Position numbers and translations under genes: made by a program
The notes under the pieces: model-generated
Told to the model about the DNA's origin: nothing
What the model saw: the letters and a program-made list of their open reading frames with translations, nothing else
The model's database searches: none
Assembly: GCA_037447605.1 (NCBI GenBank)
Contig: CM074804.1
Coordinates: 5,608,162-5,672,161 of the forward strand
Reading direction: 5' to 3'
Source: Zygnema circumcarinatum
Lineage: Eukaryota; Streptophyta; Zygnematophyceae; Zygnematales; Zygnemataceae
DNA: 64,000 nucleotides
In this document: piece by piece, positions 1-12,131 of the stretch
How the letters are laid out: each line of letters begins with the position of its first letter
Numbering within the stretch: the stretch's first letter is position 1

Positions 1-36
<36 letters not shown>
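1..36. repeat. poly-T run at the window edge
   Basis: Thirty-six consecutive T residues open the window. They lie downstream of the last visible RRP44 exon, so they are intronic for that minus-strand gene or mark a contig end. Nothing else in the window has a homopolymer this long. Confidence 0.9.
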
Positions 37-39
<3 letters not shown>

Positions 40-96
40 GGATCCTACCCATAGCTCAGTTGTCTATGCAGCCAGAAGAATGCCTGGGCATCATAC

Positions 97-3000
97 CAGA
101 CTCCCGGTGGTGCCTAAGAAAGGTGATAGTTGTACAGCAGCCCTAAGCATCTCCTCACCGTAGAAGAGAACAGGGCGGAAAGTGTTGAAATATCTTTTCG
201 GCAACAGAAACATTTGCAGCAAGCATGAACTCCTCCACCATTTGGTTTGTCTCCCGCAACTGATACATGGCTGTGGAATTTCACATTGACGTGATTAGAT
301 TCAGTAAAAAGTACAAAGTACACCTACCAAGTCCTGGAAATGTCAAGAGGATGTCTGCAGTTTGGTGAGGGCAAAAGTAAACACTTAACTAGTTCGTTCA
401 TGAAATAGGAGAAGGGAAAATTTTGCATTTTACCTACGTCCAATGGGTTGTGCGTTTCTGTGTCAATCACAAATTTCACTTCAGGAGATGCTAAGGTCAG
501 AGCACCATTTTGCATCCTCCGTTCCCGCATAATCTGCATTCATACTCACAACAGTAAAACCTATAGTCAGTAAAACATCATGGTCAGTAAGAACAGGATT
601 CGAGCGATATGTCAGAAAATAAAACCACCCTTTGTTCATCCTCCAAGAATTTGTGTCCCACTCACCTTAGCCAACCGATTCATGTTGCGTAAATCCGTTG
701 TGACGGGATCTTTCATGCGACTGCAGTAACCCACCCGTTAAGATAATCACATTATTTCACAGCACACCGGAATAACAGCAGCCTTTGAAGGCCCCTTGTG
801 CTCCAATGTCAGACCGTTGACAGCAGGACCGGGGGTTATCGGGGGAAGGAGGGAGGTAGGGAGGAAGGGAGGGAAAGGGAGAGGGAAACCTATCATCCAT
901 CCGCAGCTGCGCCTCGGCATACGAAAAGGCTGCTCTCGATTTTATTACACTTTTGGTGAAGCGTGTCGAGACAATCTCCGCGTTGGGAGTCATTTCCTGT
1001 GAAGCCAGTCCACAGCACATTCCAAAGACCATCAATAGGACCTTTAAATTCAGGTTTCTCGTGTGGCCACTCATACATCATAACTCACATGACAACTATC
1101 CAGTACCGACAGGTCAGCAGTATGGATATCTGCACTGATTCCTTCAGCATAGGTGCAGCGTCATACCCAAAGAATGGAGAACGCCAGTCTTTCCACATCC
1201 GCCCTTAAAGAACATATATCTGTAGCGTCCCAGAAACTCCAAAGCTGGTGTTAGACAGGTTATCCTTTAGACTGCCCATCTAATTGGAGCATTGTTGGGT
1301 ATTGGTGATATACCTTCAGTAAGCGGTTTTGGCAACATATCAATACGACGCTCTACCAAATACACCGAGGTCCCACGCTGGGAAGCTTCCTCATCCAACG
1401 CAGTCCCTGGGAGAACAAAGTTTGTAACGTCGGCAATGTCTAAGGGGGTATGCTGGTCAAGGAATTGAAAATCAGTACAGTACGGAGTAAGCCCTACTCG
1501 ATAAAGTCTAGATAGAGGGCTGAACATCGTCTTTCAATGAACTCAGCCTATAGCAGCTTCTGCACTAACCGCTGCTTTGGGACAGCCAGTAAGTGGAACG
1601 GAATAAGGATACGGACTCCGACTTGGAAATTTCCATTTGGCAGGCTGACACAGTGGAGAGCATCGTCAATGTCACGGCAGCCTGCAAGCCATGGCTAAGG
1701 TTCATGGTCAAGAACGTTGAACAGAATTGGGAAGGCGAAAAAAGAACATCTTTCAACCCCTTTATTGAACATTTCGAAAAAAGCTGCAGTGAAACGGAAC
1801 AAGCGAAGTCACCTGGCGGATCAACACTGAAGCATCCAATATGACGTAGGTCCTCCCTTGTAGGATTATTGAGCTCCTCAGGCGGCATTGACCAAGGCAG
1901 AGGGGGTAAGCATGCCAGCACCTGCTCTGAGAAAGGCCTTGTGTTGATATCATTCTCAATCAAAAGTACCTGCAGAAGAGAAGCAGCAGCAGTCAGAAAT
2001 GAGTCCTTTGCAACAAATCGATCAGGAATCATCATCCAATAGATACTTCAATTGAAGAAGTTGCCCAGTAAGTTATAACAAAGGTTGACTAAAAAATCCC
2101 TCAAATTACGCCTGTCAACAGCACTCGTGGACCGGGAATACCTCACTCTCAGTGGCCTTATCTCCAATGTCTCCTAGTGTTCGCACATAGTGGCCGGTGG
2201 GATACGCGCTTGTCCGTTCCCATGAGTCAATTGACACCATGATCCTCTTACTTAAGAGACTTGTCAACTGGCGTGTTTCAATACGAATTTTTGGAATTCT
2301 TCTGTCGGCACAGCAAAATAGGACCCTCTGTACTGATCCGGTCTCAGCAGAGCCTTTTGGTGGGTCTATGGAGCCACAATACCTGCACAGCACAATATCC
2401 GACGTTATGAGTGGAAGGACAGTTATAGTATCACCTTAAAAATGAATATGAACAACGGGAAAGGAACTAACGCCCAACTTTATCCCTTCTGAAGCTGCAA
2501 GTGGCTTTCACTCACGGCCTCCAGTTGCGTTTGATGATGCCTACAACGCGCCCGGTAGGCCGTGCAAAGTTTGAACGCTCTTTCGTCCCATTTTCAGAGC
2601 TGCCTTTTCCTTCTTGCCCAGCAGTATTTCTCGGAGCTTCTTCTACCACGTCGGGTGCCAAGCCAACCTCTTCCTCTACCGCGCCATCTTCCACATCTGT
2701 GGCAGAGCATGGAGTGACACCAATAGAGGACTGTTATACCAGGCATGCTCCGAAGGATGATAAGGAGGATGAGGAGGGGTGCGGGAAAAAGAAAAACAAA
2801 GCTTAAGAAGAATCAGCTGTGACACGTGGCAGACAAGAATCAAGAAAGAAACAAGATCAAGAGACTCAGGTCATGTCAACACGCCTTAACTTACAGAAAC
2901 AATACAGTAAATGAGGCAAAGTCTATGTCACCTTTTTCCACGTCCTGCAATTTGTTAGCTCCACTCTCTCTCCACTGCTCCTCTGGAAGTAGCTCCACAG

Positions 3001-6000
3001 CCACAATATCACCATCAACTGCGCGATTCATGTCCAAACGACCGTGAATAAGAACCTCATCGCCAATACTTTCGCTTCCCACATGTGCCTCAAAGCAGTT
3101 GTAGCGATTCACCCGCAGTTTTCCCTGGTGATATATTCCTCGCTTCAGACCAGCGTTGATATCCGACATGGGCTTATGCTGCACCTCCTCACCTCCTCAT
3201 GATCAATGAGCCCATTGTCCAACTAATGCATTAAGCATAATCGAGTACCCTTCAATTCATTTGTTCTTCTTCTGTTCAATGGTTAAGAAGATCCTAATTC
3301 ACATTATACTTTCATACCTGTAAACTATTCCTTCGTCTCTGTTGTGTCTTAACTTTAGAAACCTGAAGTGGTTCATTACTCAACCCTCATAATGTTTTTC
3401 TGGAAGTACAGCAAACAGCTGAAGGTTCTTCTTCTTAAAAACATGCAGTTGCAAAAGTTAAGGTAGGTTACGCAGTGAACATTGATCATCCTAACGGCTC
3501 ACACATATTACGCTGCGACTGTCCTTTCTGTAAATTGGTCTTTGCTCCTACTACCAGCGAAGGATCCTTAGTCTCTCAACGTTTCTCACCATCTGAACCA
3601 CGAAAATGGTTTTCACATAGGCTTGTGGTCCAGTTGCAGATTAAGATCTACCTCTGCAAAGATTGCCTTTCGTTTGGCGGAACGTCCGTCGACTTCCTCA
3701 GCAGGTGCTGCCTCTCCCTCCTGCGTCGTAGCTCCAGCAACTAAGTCAAGCAGCTCGGGCTTCCCCAAAGACTTGACATATGTATGCACTGCAGCCATGG
3801 CACATTCGTCAATGCATAGAATGAGGGACATGTGCTTGTCATTGATCACACATATAACAACCAGATTTTGAATCCTTGAGAAACGAGGAGAAATGGATGA
3901 ATAAGCTATAAAAACGACCCGACTTCCTTGCCGGCTTCTTTCATTTGCAGAAACATGCAAGCCCATAGATTTGCCGCCAAACAAAAAAAATCTTCCGTAA
4001 GGGGATCGATTTCAAGACTCACCTGTCTGTGCAAGTATCCCATCTGCTTGAGCTTTTCGAAGATTCTCCATGTCGTTGGTGAGCAACAAAAACTTAACAT
4101 GTGGCCCAAGGTGCTCCATGTACCACTTGCTAGCTTTCCGTATCGCTGCATTTCCAATGTTCAGTAAGGCCAAAGTGACATTCAGTTTTTCGAAGGACAT
4201 CCCCAATGCAAAGAAAGACTGCAACTAGCAAAGTTTTGCAGAAGGCTGAGTAGAGATGGTGGGTGTAGAGATTGTGGTTCGTGTAGAAATCACATCTTCT
4301 GAAGTATGTATTGCTCACCTCTATCATTCCGATCATTCGCAGTCTCTCCGACTTCTGCTTTTATGTATGTGCCCCTGCATAGCCACGTACACGTTATATC
4401 ATCTATCGTCCTGAGGAAGAGGTGTGATTCAGCTTCCCACATATGGTCATACATCCAATACACTGAAGACTGGACACAAACGTTGTTCAGATCTATCACT
4501 AACGAAACCAATTCCAATATATAATGCATGTGGGCAAATAGTTAAAAATCCTGTGATAGCTAGTGGGAAACAAAAAGTTTCTTTCCCTGACAACGAATAG
4601 CACGCCAAAGTCAGAGAAACTGTGGAAGACACAAATTTTCTTTTATCAGTCTCAAATGGTATTCCCTTGATCCCTATAACTTACTGAGAATCCATCCTTC
4701 TTTCCTTCCATTATCGTGCTCTACTCAGCAGCCTCTAATTCATCAACAAAAGCTGTTGTTTCGAGAAGGACCGTAGTTGATATGGTCAAGCTATCCAATC
4801 TCAGTTAACATAGATAGCTACAGTCTCTTCCTTTCCATTCGCTATACCCGCTCCAAAAACACTACTTTTCTATCAAAACTTCCACGGAACATCTGTCTCA
4901 CCAAATTTTGGCCAAATTATCAAAGTAATTATATGAAGGAGTGCGGAAGCTGCAAGCTGTCTTTTCGGATAAGACCAGCTAAATAACGCCACATTGACCA
5001 TTGTTTTCACGCCTTACATTAACCAGTAACCTTGTCACAAAGTACACCTTGAATATCCACCTCCAGTTACTCAAATGACCTTGTTCACGTAAGTGATGCA
5101 TGAGCAGAGAATGAGTTCTTCAACAGTGAAACAGGTGGTACCAATTTCAGTTCAACAGGGAAAATAGAACTCCGGATGTATTTTTTCCACGCTTGATAAG
5201 CAACAGTCAAAGGTCGCAAATACTCACTTGTGGTGTTCATTAGCAAACACAAAGAAACGACGGGATTTATTGCTGCAAAGAGCTCGTAGGCGTTGATAAG
5301 CGCTGATGTTTTTGTGTTTCACTTCCTCCAAAACGACCGATAGCACCACTACATCCGTTATGGCTGGATTTTCCAAAAAGTCTATCTGTGAGGCATGCCC
5401 CTTGAACACGTGAGCTCAATGGCCCAAGATGGCAATTTCCACAACACGTGGGAACGCTTTATTGGAAGTCATATCACAGAGAAAGTGGCAAAATATGTTT
5501 CATTGACGCAATCTGTTCAAGCTGAGCTTGTTTTTTTACAAGTTCAATGTATTGCTTTTCCGAAAGGGGTAGAGGTAACCCATGGCGTAGATTATAATAG
5601 ATTTTCATACTAGCTTTGCGAAAAAAGGCTGGGAGAGCCTATGTTTCCTTCCAACATTACACGTATGTTCCGAAAGAGATGGAAGTAAACTCGGAAGAAG
5701 AACTACCTGATGAAGGGCTACGTTCGTATCAGCAATTAAAATATGCTCGGCTTCATCGGTCAAACATGCGTTTTCTTTTGCGTCATCCTTGTTGCAAACT
5801 TCATGAGTGCAAAAAGTTGCTCCACAGGTTATATCATCTCGAAGGTAATGCTCTCGTACGACCTGCACGAGACAAAGCCGTGAGTCTCAGCCACTTCTCC
5901 TGCAAGTTCAACCGTTAGAAGCGGGCCTTTCCTCCGCTGCAGAAACGCAGGTGCGAGCAAGAGGCGCATAGGCAGCGCACCTTGAGCACAGCCCCTCGCC

Positions 6001-6034
6001 GCGTCTTCTTCACAAAAGACTTGGTGTGAAGCAT
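97..6034 (-). CDS. RRP44A: exosome exoribonuclease/endonuclease RRP44 (DIS3), 3' end missing
   Basis: Catalytic subunit of the RNA exosome, a 3'-5' exonuclease with a PIN endonuclease; it acts in nucleus and cytoplasm. Eighteen exons: 5981-6034, 5707-5862, 5228-5385, 4319-4374, 4023-4145, 3652-3788, 2932-3178, 2516-2696, 2142-2382, 1813-1969, 1613-1681, 1314-1439, 1167-1219, 890-996, 666-720, 434-533, 159-270, 97-113. They encode about 716 of an expected 930-960 residues and all phases agree. The start [12 protein letters not shown] matches plant RRP44. The PIN acidic residues are present (DTN, VLEEV, TND), followed by a CR3-type Cys motif, the cold-shock domains, and the RNB signature [13 protein letters not shown] near residues 500-512, split by an intron but intact. 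The last RNB part and the S1 domain lie left of the window. It reads closer to plant than animal DIS3. The intron at 4375-5227 is the longest. Confidence 0.95.
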
Positions 6035-6326
6035 GGCTTCAGCCTCTCCGCCAGCAGGTCTCAAGGACTAGGAGGGCCTCGCGGGACAGAGAAAAAGAAA
6101 AGAAACGAAGAGGAGAGAGAGCGGGAGAGGGAGGGTGAGGAGGGAGGGAGAGGCGGACACGAGGGAGGGCGCGTGGAGGGTTCAACGAAGGGAGTGTTCA
6201 TTCATTCGTGAGACCGCCCGTGCAGTAAGCGCACATTCACGGAGGTCGCGCGCCCTCCCGTCTGCTCGCCAGCCGCCTCTCCTCGCTCAATTACTCTCTT
6301 CAACTCACTTCCGCTGTGTTTCTAGA
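6035..6326. promoter_or_regulatory. shared divergent promoter, RRP44 / ZC3H15
   Basis: Only 292 bp separate the two start codons, which point away from each other. The interval holds a purine-rich GAGAGAGCGGGAGAGGGAGGG stretch (about 6110-6170) and a CT-rich part before the ZC3H15 start. No TATA box is evident. Co-regulation of the two genes is inference from the arrangement. Confidence 0.6.
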
Positions 6327-9221
6327 ATGCCCCCCAAGAAGCCGCAGGCAGCAGCGAAAGCTGACATAGCCAAGAAGCAGAAGCAGGTAGAAGATAAAAC
6401 GTTTGGATTGAAGAACAAGAACAAGAGCGTTAAAGTCCAGAAACACATCCAGCATTTACAGCAGGGCGTGACAACAGCCAAGAAGCATGCAGGGGTGACT
6501 GACAGCAAAGAAGTTCAGAAGGTAAGAAGGTTGTTGAACCAGTTTAGAGTGGGTACAGCTATCTGCTTGAGTTTGAGGAGGCTCAGTCCAGCGCTGCGGT
6601 AATTGGGGTTTTAGGTTAAGCATGTGAACTTGAAAATAGCTAAATATTTGGTTTGCCCTGCTGAGGGGTCTTACTAGCTACTGGACAGCTAGTTCAAGTT
6701 GGGTGAAGTTGGCAATTACCGTATCCTCAAGTCTGGATTGTGCAATCTTTTTGAATTACAGAAGAAGAAGGAGGATGAAGCTGCGCGAGAGAGGGAGCTA
6801 AACGAAATTTTTAGAGTTGCAGTCACACAGCCAAAAGTTCCACTTGGTGAGTTCGTCTAGAATGCACGATACTGCGTTTGTTCTCTGCTCCTATATCCAT
6901 TTTTATTGAATTGTAGAAAAACTAAGCACTTCAGCATTCTCCCTTGTATGGCTTTGCTTGTTCAGCCCAGACTGGGTGAGGTAAACTGTTGCATGCGAGG
7001 TATGCAGGTGTCGATCCCAAGTCAATTGTGTGTGAGTTCTTCAGACGAGGACAGTGCACCAAAGGCTTCAAGTGCAAGTTCGCTCACGATCTTAATGTGG
7101 AAAGGAAGGGCGAGAAAATTGACCTCTACAGTGATCAACGAGATGAAGATGAAGAAGGTTGGCTTCCTCATGTCGCAATGTTGAATTTGTGTTCAATAGA
7201 TTTCTGTCATGAAAGACGTTTCTGTATAGTGGCCATTCTTCTACCTTAATGTTTTCCCTGTTTTCTTCGGCTTTGGAATAATGAATTGAGTCTTGCCACA
7301 ATTGTTATTGTGGTTTTGCAGACACCATGGAGGATTGGGACCAGGAGATGCTGGAAAGGGTCATTGCCACGAAGGGAAATGAGTATCAGAATCAAAACAA
7401 GGCGACTTCAATTGTGAGATTCTTACCAGTGCAGGAGCAGTTTCGGGCCATTAAAAGCCGTAATATTGGCGACAAAGTTTACCCTTTTGCCACTGTTTTG
7501 TGGTACAGGTTTGCAAATACTTCTTGGATGCTGTGGAGAAGAAGCAGTATGGATGGTTTTGGGCTTGTCCAAATGGAGGAAAAGAGTGCCAGTATCGGCA
7601 TGCTCTGCCTCCCGGCTATGTGCTCAAATCCCAGATGAAGGCATTATTGGAGGAGGAGCAAGCAAACAGGGTTACTATTGAAGAGGAGATTGAACAGCAG
7701 GTATTTCAGCTATGACTAATTGTTGGCGCTGGAAGTTCATACTGCTTAATCCTACACTCCTAATATCACTGTGTTTGTTGTCTGAATCTTGAAGTGGTAA
7801 AACTGAGATTTTACTGGGGAAAGGAGATTTCTTGGCCGGAGGCTAGAATGTGCAGCAAATGGGATAAGTAGACCGATCTCTGCTGTTCAACTTTTGCAAA
7901 AAAAAAATGTCAACTTGCGCAATATTCCAGGAATACACGCTGAACCCGTATTCTGGGTTTGAGTTATTCTCTGGATGTCGAGATCGAGTGGATTGGAGGA
8001 TTGGAGGTGGTCCTAACCATCTATCAGAAACAAATCCATTGTTCGGGAGCTACTTTGGGCCTCTTGTCTCCAGGTTCACACGTGATTTTGCTGTGGAGAA
8101 TGAAAATCTTTGCACTGTTAGCAGCATAAAAAGGCTGGTTTCTTACCTTGAACTGACATGTCTTGCAGAGACAAGCGACAAAATCTTCAACGCCAATTAC
8201 GACTGAGATCTTTGCTGAGTGGAAGAGGAAGAAGGCTGAGGCCAAGGAGGCTGAGATGGCCGCAAAACGGGCAGATCGGGCGAAGCACGACAGGATGAGG
8301 TGTGGAAGTCCTTTTGAATTCTTTCCAGTTCTAACCCATTTGATATGCGTAGATTCATTTACCTACTCATAATTCATAAGTAGTAGCTGTTTTCAGTACA
8401 TGGAATAGGTTCGATCCCATTCGGATGTGGCTTATCATCCTAAATGCATGCTATTTTTTAATGCTCATTTAGAACCTTCTCCACCAGCATTCGCTATAGA
8501 GAGCATCTTGGCATTCGTTGTTTGATTTCTGAATGCTTGAAAAATTTCCGCTGCTTACTGGGCAACCTTGCTTTGACACAGTGGTCGTGAACTCTTCACG
8601 CATGACTCGTCACTCTTTGTTGACGACGAAGATGGATTTGCGGCGTATGAGAGAGAAGAAGAGGAGGAGGGGGAAGAGGAGGCGCCTTCTGCCTCACAGC
8701 TGCCACAAGTGAGTGCTAGAGCTGCCCTTACAGCCTTGCCCTTTCTAATGACTTGTCAACCTAACTTCAACTGCAAATTCTGATGGCGTGTCCATGCATT
8801 GAAGGCTGTTTTGCCGTCTGATTGACAGCGAAGTCGCAGAATTAATACCTGGCTCAAAGCAATGAAGCTGATAGTTTGAGACATGAAGAGGCAGTTACTG
8901 TCAGTGTTGGGAGAGACAGACGTTTTTCAAATGACAGCATTCCGTTTTGAAAGAGCACTTTGTTGTGTGCTCAGTCGAACTCGATACTCTACTTCTGTTG
9001 ATGTGAGCGAATGGCGCTGTGGACAGGCTGTGATCGGAGGGGAGCACCAAACTGGTGCCAATGTTGGAGATGAGCAGTCTCCCAAGCAGGAGGAGGACGA
9101 CGTGTTTGAGGAAGAAGATGATGATGACTTGGACGAGGATGAACTGGAGGCGCTGGAAGCTCAGTTTGCACAGTCTCAAATGCATGACAGACACGACGAT
9201 GCGTCTTCTAGTGGCTCGTGA
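6327..9221 (+). CDS. ZC3H15: CCCH zinc-finger DRG-family regulatory protein (ZC3H15/DFRP1 type)
   Basis: Eight exons: 6327-6521, 6762-6846, 7008-7157, 7322-7413, 7509-7700, 8169-8299, 8582-8708, 9027-9221; 388 residues with all phases closing. The family binds and stabilises the DRG1 GTPase and is linked to translating ribosomes. The N-terminus MPPKK...[14 protein letters not shown] is the family signature. Two CCCH fingers are visible, C102-x7-C-x5-C-x3-H120 and a second from C176 with C194, C201 and H205. The DFRP block follows ([22 protein letters not shown], then [14 protein letters not shown]), and then an acidic tail ending [16 protein letters not shown]. Length and order match Arabidopsis C3H-type homologues. 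The first ATG is in a good context after a CT-rich leader. Confidence 0.95.
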
Positions 9222-12131
9222 GACCCCTTTTGTCGTACCCTAGTCTTTTTAAAATGGTATATCACATTTGCGTTTGTTCCTGTATCTCCACTAATCCTCC
9301 TAATCCTTCTTTTGTTCTGTGCCAATCTGAGTGAAAGTGTGTGACTTCGCTGTCCTGTGACCCAAACCCTTGTTGGAGAATTCTGGCTTCGTTGCTGAGC
9401 TGGAAATAGTACGTCCGTTTTTTGCGCAATGAATAATTGATTCGAGCTGCTGCTGGAATTCAACTCCCCTTTGGCATAGCGGTCACTCTTCCCTCAAATT
9501 CACTTACAGTAATTGTCCATAGTCATTCGAAGAATGTGGGGCGGTGAGGTGATTCTTGTTATTGATGTCTTTGAAGCGAGAAATGGCTGGTCGAAGGAAG
9601 TTAAAAGACCAACATGGAGAACCCGTACTCTCTAGTGGACTGAAAGGCGTGATCGTCCAGGCAAGCAGACGCAGACACTTCTTTTCTGAAAGAGCGCACG
9701 GACAAGAGCTCTTCGCGACACAGTTGTATGGCGATAGGGCATTCCAACTGCCCCCCACGGCCGCCAACACCTTCCAACGAACAAAGAAACAAAACTGAAC
9801 TGAGTAGAACAGCGCAGCACAGCACAGCACAGAACAGCGCGCTGAGGGTGGCAGTACGGTCCCTGCACATTGGGCGGACGACGTTACGTGTTCAGCCTCC
9901 TGGGCCGTGTCGTTGTGCGAAACACAACGCTTTTCACGTCACATGGAACGTCCCCTGCTGGCGTCGAGCTCGAAGGGATGGGATGGGATGGGTTCACGGG
10001 ACCCTCCGACCATCCATCCATCCGACCATGCCGCCCTGGGCAGTGCTCGCCAGGCTGGAGACCGTACTGTACGGCGAAGTGTTACTGTACGGTCAAGAAG
10101 ATGCTCGCCACATTGCCTCCAGCGCCTGCCACGTGGTAAGATATATCAGTTAGCCCCGCCCTAACCAATGTCGACGGCGCCCTGAACCTTGTCGGTAGCA
10201 CCCTCCCTCCCTGTACGGACAGCCCCCGGCTTGTCGCGACGCGGCAGGGCCTGCCGACAGAACACCCGATAAGTCGGTCAACTTTCGACCGCGGCTCCCC
10301 CGGGCGCCCGCCCGCCCGCCCGCGGCCACCTGGCGGGGGTTGACTGGCGGCGGCCCACCCACGCCTCATCGCACGTGCGATCCCGAAATCTACGCAGCTC
10401 GTTGACCTTGGGCCTATGGCGAGGTGCAGGCGCATGGGCCGCATGGCCATGGCTATGGCCACCATGGCCATACCCATGCCACTCTCTGTACGGCCGCCGG
10501 AACCGCCCGCGTGTCGTCGGCTCCAACGGCACACGTGTGCGCGCACGGCGCCAGGGGCTTTCAGAGCGGCCCAAAAACCTGCCGAAGCACATGTCGCCCG
10601 GCTGCGAGTATCTTCTGGCCGCACTCCGGAAATTCTAGCCTACGTGGCGCCCTCTGAGTGGGTGGTATCTTAGTGGGCCAATGGGAGCGCTCGGCGCGCG
10701 TCGGCTGGACTCCGCCCTGGAGTCGGGCGTCACCGGCGTCACGCACAGTCGCGCGCGCCTCCGCCTCTCCGCGCGCTGGGAGCCGTCGGCACGGGAACAT
10801 GATTGCTGCCACGTGGCGAAGCCGCGTGGCGCCGCCCCACAGTCGCACGGCCGCGCGGCGCCGCGCGGGCCAATCAACGCGCGCCGCCGCGTCGCACGCT
10901 GCGAAAAGGCCCGCGACGACGCGCCTCCCTGCTGCGCCCGCTCTCGCCTCCCGCCTGCCCTGCTCCCGGCCCTGCATCTGCCTTCCTCCCTCCCACTCTC
11001 CCCGCTGACGCCTCACCTCTGCCGCAAGAAAGTCTGGCAGGACAAGCACAAGCTTTGCGCGTGGAGTGGTGGAAAGTCGAAGAGGACTCCGACTTCAGCT
11101 TGTACCAGGCTGTAGGTGAGCTCCGGAAACATGCTAGGGGAGGGCTGGGAAGGGCGGGAGTGGCGAATTGGAGAGAGGAGAAAGGGTGCTGGAGCATTTG
11201 CTTCTCTCCGAGACTTGATTGGCTTAGGGAAACTATAGGATCCTTCTCCTCGCAGGCAGCAGTAGCATTGAGTAAAGGAAGTGGATGAAGTGAGACACTT
11301 TCGGCTAGAGTATTATTCCTTTTGGAGTCCTTTCAGTTTTATGCCTCGTCGTCAATGAAAGAAACCTGCAGGATAGGCAATGCGCCCGTATAAAAGAATA
11401 GCGTTGTTGGTATTCTGTGAAAGGTAGCTGAAGGGTAGGGAGGAGGCAGGAAGTTTTATGCAGAGAAGGGTACTAGGATTCAATCGAGACAGGTCCTGAT
11501 TGAGCAATGTGTGGAAATCTGGAGTCAACAAATTGGTTGTAAAGTGAAACGAGGACACGAAGTGCTTAAGGATGACAGCGGAATGGAAGAAGATATGTAG
11601 TGGCATTGTAGGAACCAGGGCTCCGTTTTTAGTTTTACTGCATGGAACAGGAGGGACTAAGAGGGCGAAAAGGCCTCCTTTGCAGGTCTATGAGGAGCAT
11701 TTGGTGAATGGGAGGCCTGCACAGCCACTTCCACCAATGTGAGCCCGTTAGTCGAGTGATGAATGCTCAACGTTGAATGTGCCATTTTGTGGCCAAGAAG
11801 GATAGCTTGTCCAACCATTTGTGGATTGCAAGAGCAGATTTTTTTGATAGTCGATAATACAGCAAGAGGCAAGAAAGAGGAGGGAAAGGAAGTATCTTGG
11901 ATTGAATAAGGGAAGAAATCCAATGCTGCAGGTCTGACCCGACAGACAGCTGCCTCGCCCTTGGAGCAAACATGCTGCCCTCGTGGCTAATGGGCCCTGC
12001 CGTCTGCACCTCTTCTTCTGCGGAGGTATGTTGTGACTGCACACATCATCATCATCATTGTTCATACAACTTGGATCACGAAACAACATTGCCATCACGT
12101 ATTCACGCATCCGTCGGATATCACATTGTGC
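9222..12131. other. intergenic region with GC-rich promoter island
   Basis: Holds the 3' flank of ZC3H15, a CAGCA-rich run near 9815-9840, and from about 9860 to 11010 a very GC-rich island with GTACGG words, CACGTGG motifs (10130, 10808) and a CATGGC-rich stretch (10430-10480). The island probably drives the bHLH gene; a GT donor at 11116 suggests a 5' UTR exon there. The long frames within it lack codon structure and recognisable protein. From 11120 to 12131 I see nothing definite. Confidence 0.5.

Noticed and set aside
8340-8430. tRNA-like GGTTCGATCC T-loop
   Set aside because: No acceptor, D or anticodon stem can be formed around it; it lies in a ZC3H15 intron.
10082-10624. 180-codon frame on the minus strand in the GC-rich island
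   Set aside because: GC bias lengthens frames in all six readings here. The protein is Arg/Gly/Ala-rich without domains, and overlaps equally long frames on the other strand.
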